From contig JBMHDW010000002.1 in assembly GCA_049889175.1 (NCBI GenBank), positions 149,779 through 213,778 on the forward strand: DNA of 64,000 nucleotides, written 5' to 3'. Made by a program: the position numbers and the translations under genes. This document shows, piece by piece, positions 59,801 to 64,000 of this stretch. This DNA is from JBMHDW01 sp049889175. GTDB taxonomy: Bacteria; Pseudomonadota; Gammaproteobacteria; Comchoanobacterales; Comchoanobacteraceae. The notes under the pieces were generated by a model. The model was not told the DNA's origin and did no database searches. It saw nothing but the letters and a program-made list of their open reading frames with translations. Each line of letters opens with the position of its first letter. Within the stretch, counting starts at the first letter, position 1.

Positions 59801-61018
59801 GCAAATCAAAAGGCTTTAGATCTTTTAAATAATGAATATAATGAGATGAAGCGATCTTTTTATGCTGATCAGGCATGTCTGAAGCCTATATATGGGGATA
59901 TGTCTTCATTGGACCAGCTGGTTGTAATAGGTGTATATGATCAAGTTAGATGGAAACACAAAGGGAGGAATGTAAATCAATTTAACCACTCAAGTGTTCA
60001 ACAAGTTTTGAAGTTAAATGTTTATCAGTTGTATTGGTTACTTAATCAAGTTGCTGAAAAAAAGAATTCCGATGAGGAATTGTACAAAATATTTATGATT
60101 AAATTTTTGGGGTTGAATAAACTCCCTGATGAAATACGACACATTCTTATTAGTCGTGCACCTAATATTTTTATTGAATATTGTGCATGTGTTGATAAGA
60201 AGTTGATTGATATTTTTAAACGAGGTTATTTAAATATTGAAGAATTTCTTGAGAGTTACGCGTTTAGAGAATCTCCTTTAATCAGTTCAAAAGCGTTTAA
60301 CTATATTTTGAGCAATAATCTTTTCATTGAAAAACGTGATGATCGTGCATCAGTATGCCTTTTAAATTTGGCTATAAAGCATAGGGTTAAATATGAAGAC
60401 TGTGTTGCTAAAATGGATAATCACCCCTTTGAGCTTACATTGGGGTCTTGTTTAAACTCAATAAGTAAAACTCTATTTAAAAATTCTCAGATCAACGCTG
60501 ATGAGTTTGCAGCATATGTAGTGCAATGTTATCCTAATTTGTTTGATGCTGATCTTAAAAAGGCTCTTGAATTTTTAGATAAGAAATCTGTTATTCGGTT
60601 GCTTAAAGGTAAATGCAGCGGTGTTTTAAGCTCTTCTATTCGTGATAGAACTTTAATTGATATGTATACTAAAGATAACATTGCCGATGTGTCCTCTTAT
60701 CAAGATAAATATTTCAAAGTTCAGATGAATGCCGTTGCTTTACTCGTGTTTGTTATTGTTGCTATTCTGCTAAAAGTATTACCGCTAGTACCGCTAACGT
60801 CGACACTAGGTATTACACTTGCATTATTAACTGTTATTGGGTTGATGGTAGTTGGTAAAAATGCCTCTAATGCTTATCGGGATTTAGGTAAAATTCATGA
60901 AGTTTATACAAAAGTTACCAGTAAAAGTATCGCGACTAACTCTGATTTAAGTGTTATAAATGATTTACCCAGCCAAAAAGGAAGTGGCGTTGACGAAACA
61001 AATAGCTATAGAAAGTAA
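56819..61018 (+). CDS. Giant helical protein (1399 residues) with internal repeat and C-terminal membrane hairpin
   Basis: The ATG follows a strong GGGGG site. No known domain was recognised. The protein is nearly all helical, hydrophilic and free of a signal peptide. A segment of about 160 residues occurs twice (about 537-700 and 845-1010): both copies run ...INHW-x-x-F..., LLDVIDDLT-x-DE-x-LL (with FDVIDDLTQDE in copy 1), VKQF/VEQF and a closing L-x-NE-[YF] block. Near the C-terminus (about 1303-1347) is a double hydrophobic helix, then a serine-rich tail. It lacks catalytic motifs I can name. A scaffold or host-interacting role is conceivable. Confidence 0.65.
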   Translation: MKDMGKMKLKLVDKLLDYYDNTHQLLDQFNSISEYFLGDNQNHDAFFKASTKQRPLNTLDLLIWTMASEKGYYLNSYCRQFSMLDQQIKQIKNINAVYGAFPSIDYYLAILALMMGLDVDHLPSVNDGIKVALYDLNEQKDYRHNVLVVTSPLQKTSLSASRELLMPEAASMRRFFIPELTILFWTWIRQMPHQCHFLKIILRTVFFPMKKDGLVLMFGDHSHPNIDHVISHCYTSFSIGELSPAQRLAVSKLTNINQDTVDSFGLTESANYLGDFPYNNEFVKSLLKGSNNETYCEWSIDKNYNNDIEVFYITLTDIEFLSDRDANLIDKLVDQIESIMINAGYYVNDITPIVTMLIARAIRWGRLKQINHLKTYVQNLEEGFRFSIWDWDQMFGQDEFLISHHQSVIQLQELIFDRLQVDLNQPSHEGNTQEVIGGLSITDSAKQSLLIMSYAKQPDNLPIESIHGDINILIPLISIKLKLGKSLDILDNLLPDQLINTYRSLRICLNHLDQDALIKLVTSKKINVAELPPLKTNDEVETLLQFVEAIPQDKRQEFSINHWLKFAEIILHCTKEQWNRLLMLGIIKIDHLVQDIINSTEPEEDPVEKLKAYAQLFDVIDDLTQDEKLLVSLNKGVEQFRDMGCAAYELVYDSYRMISLLLKKDMIKADDFEAYLMSQNETTDIRQSKEKLAYEYLNEFYVDSDPLSFFNQYDELSPIDKLKLIELLKAKDFESNFAVLLTKGLNDEQLYCLILWLFKQDADKVLVDLCQKNSVLVLGINLRIRLLSKFPDKADIILYNEKINTIDEKTFESIAGYLNNAKDDGMRAVLLERIEPENLYCDINGFNKTKTLVQLITLLRPSEKERFLINHWQTFRFVQMYSLDNDWATLLDLEMIEITTLVNSFISDDCQDAKLLAYQQLLDVIDDLTEDEQLLKDFKESVKQFKSLYSVETYKSVFDSSKMVSHLIASGVIELSLYADWLQDISTKNNREVTANQKALDLLNNEYNEMKRSFYADQACLKPIYGDMSSLDQLVVIGVYDQVRWKHKGRNVNQFNHSSVQQVLKLNVYQLYWLLNQVAEKKNSDEELYKIFMIKFLGLNKLPDEIRHILISRAPNIFIEYCACVDKKLIDIFKRGYLNIEEFLESYAFRESPLISSKAFNYILSNNLFIEKRDDRASVCLLNLAIKHRVKYEDCVAKMDNHPFELTLGSCLNSISKTLFKNSQINADEFAAYVVQCYPNLFDADLKKALEFLDKKSVIRLLKGKCSGVLSSSIRDRTLIDMYTKDNIADVSSYQDKYFKVQMNAVALLVFVIVAILLKVLPLVPLTSTLGITLALLTVIGLMVVGKNASNAYRDLGKIHEVYTKVTSKSIATNSDLSVINDLPSQKGSGVDETNSYRK
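58430..59850 (+). repeat. Internal protein repeat in the 1399-residue gene (two units of about 490 nt)
   Basis: Unit 1 is about 58430-58918 and unit 2 about 59352-59848. The similarity is clear at protein level (INHW, DVIDDLT-x-DE, SVKQF/GVEQF, DS-[YS]-[RK]-M-[IV]-S) and weak at DNA level, so the duplication is old. Confidence 0.6.
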
Positions 61019-63170
61019 TTTATTAGAAAAGGCAAAAGCATCAAAAAAGCCAGGGATGGGTGCTAAAAAGCACTCAATTCAATGGTCTGAATTTAAAAGG
61101 CCTATTTTGGCGATGGTGTTTTATGTCATTATGTTAGTGATTCACGATTGGGTGCCAATGCATGGTTTGGTGATGAAGGGCTGTGCTCTTTTATGCTCGA
61201 TGGTATTGTGGTATTGTGGCTATCCTTATATAGAGACCGTCCTTCATCGTCAGTCATTACAATGGTTTTTGCCATTAAATATGCTTTTGCTGTCATTTTT
61301 ATTGGGTGCTACTGGTATGGTGTCTTTATCCTTCTCAGTTTCAGTGGCGTTTCTTTCGTGGATGATATTAATGCGGACTTTTTTAGGGCGTATGAATCAA
61401 TCGTTCGGAGAGTGGTGTAAAAGTGTTATCAAGTACGGCATAGTTACCTTGTGCTTTCAGTCTAGTCTTATGGGGGGGGTTTCTATTGGCTTTTATGCTT
61501 CTTGTCTTTTAATGTTCTATTTCATAGTGCTTGATGTTTTATCACCAAGGCGCCAAACAAATGACTCGATGCCCAGCTTTTTTACCTCTTTGTCTATGGT
61601 GTTATGGGTTGTATGGTCAATATCAACACTATCAGTATTGTTGCCAATGTGGTCTTCTAGTCTAGGGTTGCATATGATGTATCATGATTTGCTGATAACG
61701 CTTGCAGCTGTACATGTTGGACGTTTTATTTCAGGGCAAAAAAGAAAAGAGGTTCTTCAGGGAATTCAAGAAGCTCATCAACGATATGTTTGGCAGCATG
61801 GGTCATGGGTAATAAAAGGTAAATCTGAGGTTAGACCCGGTGATTTAATATATGTTTCGCCTGATATGTTGTTCAATCAGACGCTCAATGTTGTAGCAAA
61901 ATCAGATGATTGTCAGAAAGATGATGGTGATGAGTCACTACTTGAGGTCTTTGATACTATTAAGCCCTACGAGAAAATTAATCGAGGGTGGGCCATTGCA
62001 ACATTGGCTTGTGAAGAAAGTACTACAGGTCAGTCGGTGAGGCATGTTACAAAATATTCATCAACTACAATAGGTCGTTGGTTTGTGCCAATGGTCTTTA
62101 TTGCTGCTTTTGGTTTTTCAGTATTTCAAGCATGGTATGTCGGTAGTCATGCTGCTATTGCTTCATTTATGTCGGTGCTTATGGGGGCTTGTCCTTGTGT
62201 CTGGTTTATTGTTTATCCATTATCAAAGGCGAGGGTAATGTCGTCACTTAATGGGCAATCATTTAGTGTATTATCAGATAAAGCAATAACTACTGTACCT
62301 GATATTATTGTTTTTGATCGCACTGGCTGTTTGGTTCAAATAGTTGATGTGCATGGGAAGCTTCAATACCAATTGGTCAGTGAAATGATTGAGCTGATCA
62401 ATGGTTTACACGCGTTAGGCAAGCGGGTTATTGTGCTTTCAGGTCATGAGGATTCAGAACGTCAGAGAATTCTTGAGAATCAATGTCCTGGGGTGCAGGT
62501 TGTGATGGATGGTTATTTTAATTCTAGAAAGCAAGAAGGCGCTTCTGACGATGGTATTAATCGTGCTGGTGAGCACAAGCGTAATTTTATAGCTTGGTTG
62601 CAGCAGTATGGTGAGGGACCCAATATTAGTGATATTAAGAATCATCAATCTATAGCTAGTCAAAAGAACCATAGAGTTATGATGATTGGTGATGGGGCGA
62701 ATGATAAGGAGGCATTGGCAGAAGCTGACGTTGGTATTGCTCTAGGAGGTCAAAGAGAAGTTCAGTCTTGTGCTGATATAGCCATTACACATCAATATGC
62801 AAAACACCTTAAAGACTATTTACTGCCTCAGGGTGTGAAACGGTGTTTTGTCGAGCGATCAAGGCAATGGTTAAGTCGCTATGAGTTGCTTGCTGTTGTA
62901 TACAATATTACAATGCTTGTTTTTGCTGGTATGGGGTGGGTATCGCCACCAATGGCATGCCTTATTATGGCATTATTTTCATCGTGCTTGCTTATCTCTA
63001 TACAAGGATTAACCATGCATGCGTATGTGCCAGCTGTTAAAGTTAATACAAAAGATGGCTATGTACGTTATGATGGCCTAAAAGTAATGGATCAAGAGGT
63101 TAACGATTCTCAAGAGGTTGATCGTCAAAAAGATGGTCGCCATAAAAAGTGTTGTATTTCAATGATTTGA
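60990..63170 (+). CDS. Degenerate P-type (P1B-like) ATPase-related membrane protein
   Basis: A 726-residue protein (start TTG 60990 behind AAGGAAG; the ATG at 60960 is possible but has no site). It follows copper-ATPase layout: several N-terminal helices, an A-domain remnant (VRPGDLIYVSPDM), the membrane CPC motif (GACPCVW, C401-C403), a phosphorylation-like DRTGC (D443, family DKTGT) and GDGANDKEALAEADVGIALGG. The actuator TGE motif, the HP/SEHPL motif and most of the nucleotide-binding domain are absent; only about 124 residues separate DRTG from GDG. It probably cannot pump normally. It overlaps the giant gene by about 29 nt and ends in a KKCCISMI tail. Confidence 0.75.
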   Translation: MTKQIAIESNLLEKAKASKKPGMGAKKHSIQWSEFKRPILAMVFYVIMLVIHDWVPMHGLVMKGCALLCSMVLWYCGYPYIETVLHRQSLQWFLPLNMLLLSFLLGATGMVSLSFSVSVAFLSWMILMRTFLGRMNQSFGEWCKSVIKYGIVTLCFQSSLMGGVSIGFYASCLLMFYFIVLDVLSPRRQTNDSMPSFFTSLSMVLWVVWSISTLSVLLPMWSSSLGLHMMYHDLLITLAAVHVGRFISGQKRKEVLQGIQEAHQRYVWQHGSWVIKGKSEVRPGDLIYVSPDMLFNQTLNVVAKSDDCQKDDGDESLLEVFDTIKPYEKINRGWAIATLACEESTTGQSVRHVTKYSSTTIGRWFVPMVFIAAFGFSVFQAWYVGSHAAIASFMSVLMGACPCVWFIVYPLSKARVMSSLNGQSFSVLSDKAITTVPDIIVFDRTGCLVQIVDVHGKLQYQLVSEMIELINGLHALGKRVIVLSGHEDSERQRILENQCPGVQVVMDGYFNSRKQEGASDDGINRAGEHKRNFIAWLQQYGEGPNISDIKNHQSIASQKNHRVMMIGDGANDKEALAEADVGIALGGQREVQSCADIAITHQYAKHLKDYLLPQGVKRCFVERSRQWLSRYELLAVVYNITMLVFAGMGWVSPPMACLIMALFSSCLLISIQGLTMHAYVPAVKVNTKDGYVRYDGLKVMDQEVNDSQEVDRQKDGRHKKCCISMI

Positions 63171-63211
63171 TATTTTAAATGAAATAAATTAAATTTTATT
63201 TTGAAAAGGTG

Positions 63212-63239
63212 TTGACTTCCTAGAGTTAGTGGTTATAAT
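63212..63239 (+). promoter_or_regulatory. Ribosomal RNA operon promoter
   Basis: TTGACT (63212-63217), a 16-bp spacer and a perfect TATAAT (63234-63239), with an A/T-rich run upstream like an UP element. The start of 16S is about 130 bp beyond, as expected of an rRNA leader. Confidence 0.85.
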
Positions 63240-63252
63240 TGGTACCTATATT

Positions 63253-63267
63253 TGATCTTTAAAAATT
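63253..63267 (+). promoter_or_regulatory. boxA antitermination element of the rRNA leader
   Basis: TGATCTTTAAAAATT closely matches the boxA consensus (TGCTCTTTAACAATT) bound by NusB-S10 in rRNA antitermination, and lies in the leader just downstream of the promoter. Confidence 0.8.
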
Positions 63268-63351
63268 GTAACAACCATACGATATAAATTGTGTGGGCGC
63301 TTGTCGATTAATAAGTGATGCTAAAATTGACTTTTTAAGTCTTAAATATAC

Positions 63352-63371
63352 GTGACGTAAGTCACAATTTT

Positions 63372-63372
<1 letters not shown>
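63352..63372 (+). promoter_or_regulatory. Small hairpin with T-tract just before 16S rRNA
   Basis: GTGAC (63352-63356) pairs with GTCAC (63361-63365) around GTAA, followed by AATTTTTTTG directly at the 16S 5' end. It may be part of a processing stem or a pause site in the leader. Confidence 0.4.

Positions 63373-64000
<628 letters not shown>

Noticed and set aside
63130..63170. C-terminal KKCCISMI as a CaaX prenylation box
   Set aside because: A CaaX box needs cysteine fourth from the end; here the cysteines are fifth and sixth from the end.

Overview
The window is 64 kb of an AT-rich gammaproteobacterial chromosome. The evidence is the set of housekeeping neighbourhoods (smpB-ratA-rnfH, lptD-surA-rsmA, pilus genes-coaE-zapD-mutT-secA-dciA, ftsQ-ftsA-ftsZ-lpxC, grpE-dnaK-dnaJ), a two-membrane envelope (LptD, LpxC, porins) and the start of a 16S rRNA gene at the right edge. 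Several genes suggest a host-associated, probably intracellular, member of a Legionellales/Coxiella-like lineage: an ankyrin protein with a nuclear-localisation-like tail, a eukaryote-type DNase II, a BacA/SbmA-like ABC protein, giant helical proteins of unknown function and many shortened housekeeping proteins. I cannot place it more exactly from sequence alone. No insertion sequences, phage genes, CRISPR arrays or tRNA genes were seen.

Layout. 0-3.2 kb: a partial P-loop kinase and aroA on the minus strand, then Trm112-like, HinT, SmpB, RatA and RnfH. 3.2-3.6 kb: a structured RNA candidate leading into two tiny paralogous membrane-protein genes on the minus strand. 3.7-7 kb: two porin-type outer-membrane proteins and a small exported protein. 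7-12.5 kb: MurU/AmgK (peptidoglycan recycling) divergent from lptD-surA-rsmA. 12.6-17.4 kb: a stripped-down type IV pilus / DNA-uptake-type set (pilin, ATPase, platform protein, prepilin peptidase), split by a minus-strand pair encoding a membrane protein and a DNase II homologue. 17.4-22.4 kb: coaE, zapD, mutT, a DUF4389 protein, secA, dciA.

22.4-30.5 kb is the most accessory-looking part: BacA-like ABC protein, ankyrin/NLS protein, a carboxyltransferase plus crotonase pair, a 551-residue unknown and a soluble orphan histidine kinase. 30.5-34.2 kb holds grpE-dnaK-dnaJ behind a possible heat-shock promoter. 34.2-37.2 kb is a translationally coupled dsbB-M16-M16 operon. 37.3-38.2 kb holds two paralogous 65-68-residue membrane proteins with matching promoters. 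uvrD, ftsQAZ, lpxC, a speD-speE-speD-like polyamine operon, tsaC, topA and folA run to 49.4 kb.

49.5-55.4 kb is an aa3-type cytochrome c oxidase operon (tetrahaem cytochrome c, coxB with a fused cytochrome, coxA, a Cox11 homologue without its copper motif, coxC), with a degenerate tandem copy of the coxA start between coxB and coxA. 55.4-63.2 kb is filled by three large unknown or degenerate membrane proteins, the last a P-type-ATPase-like protein without a recognisable actuator motif. An rRNA promoter and boxA then lead into 16S rRNA, which runs off the window.

The most unusual items are the DNase II inside the pilus cluster, the ankyrin/NLS protein, the structured RNA with its microproteins, and the combined loss of copper motifs around the cytochrome oxidase.
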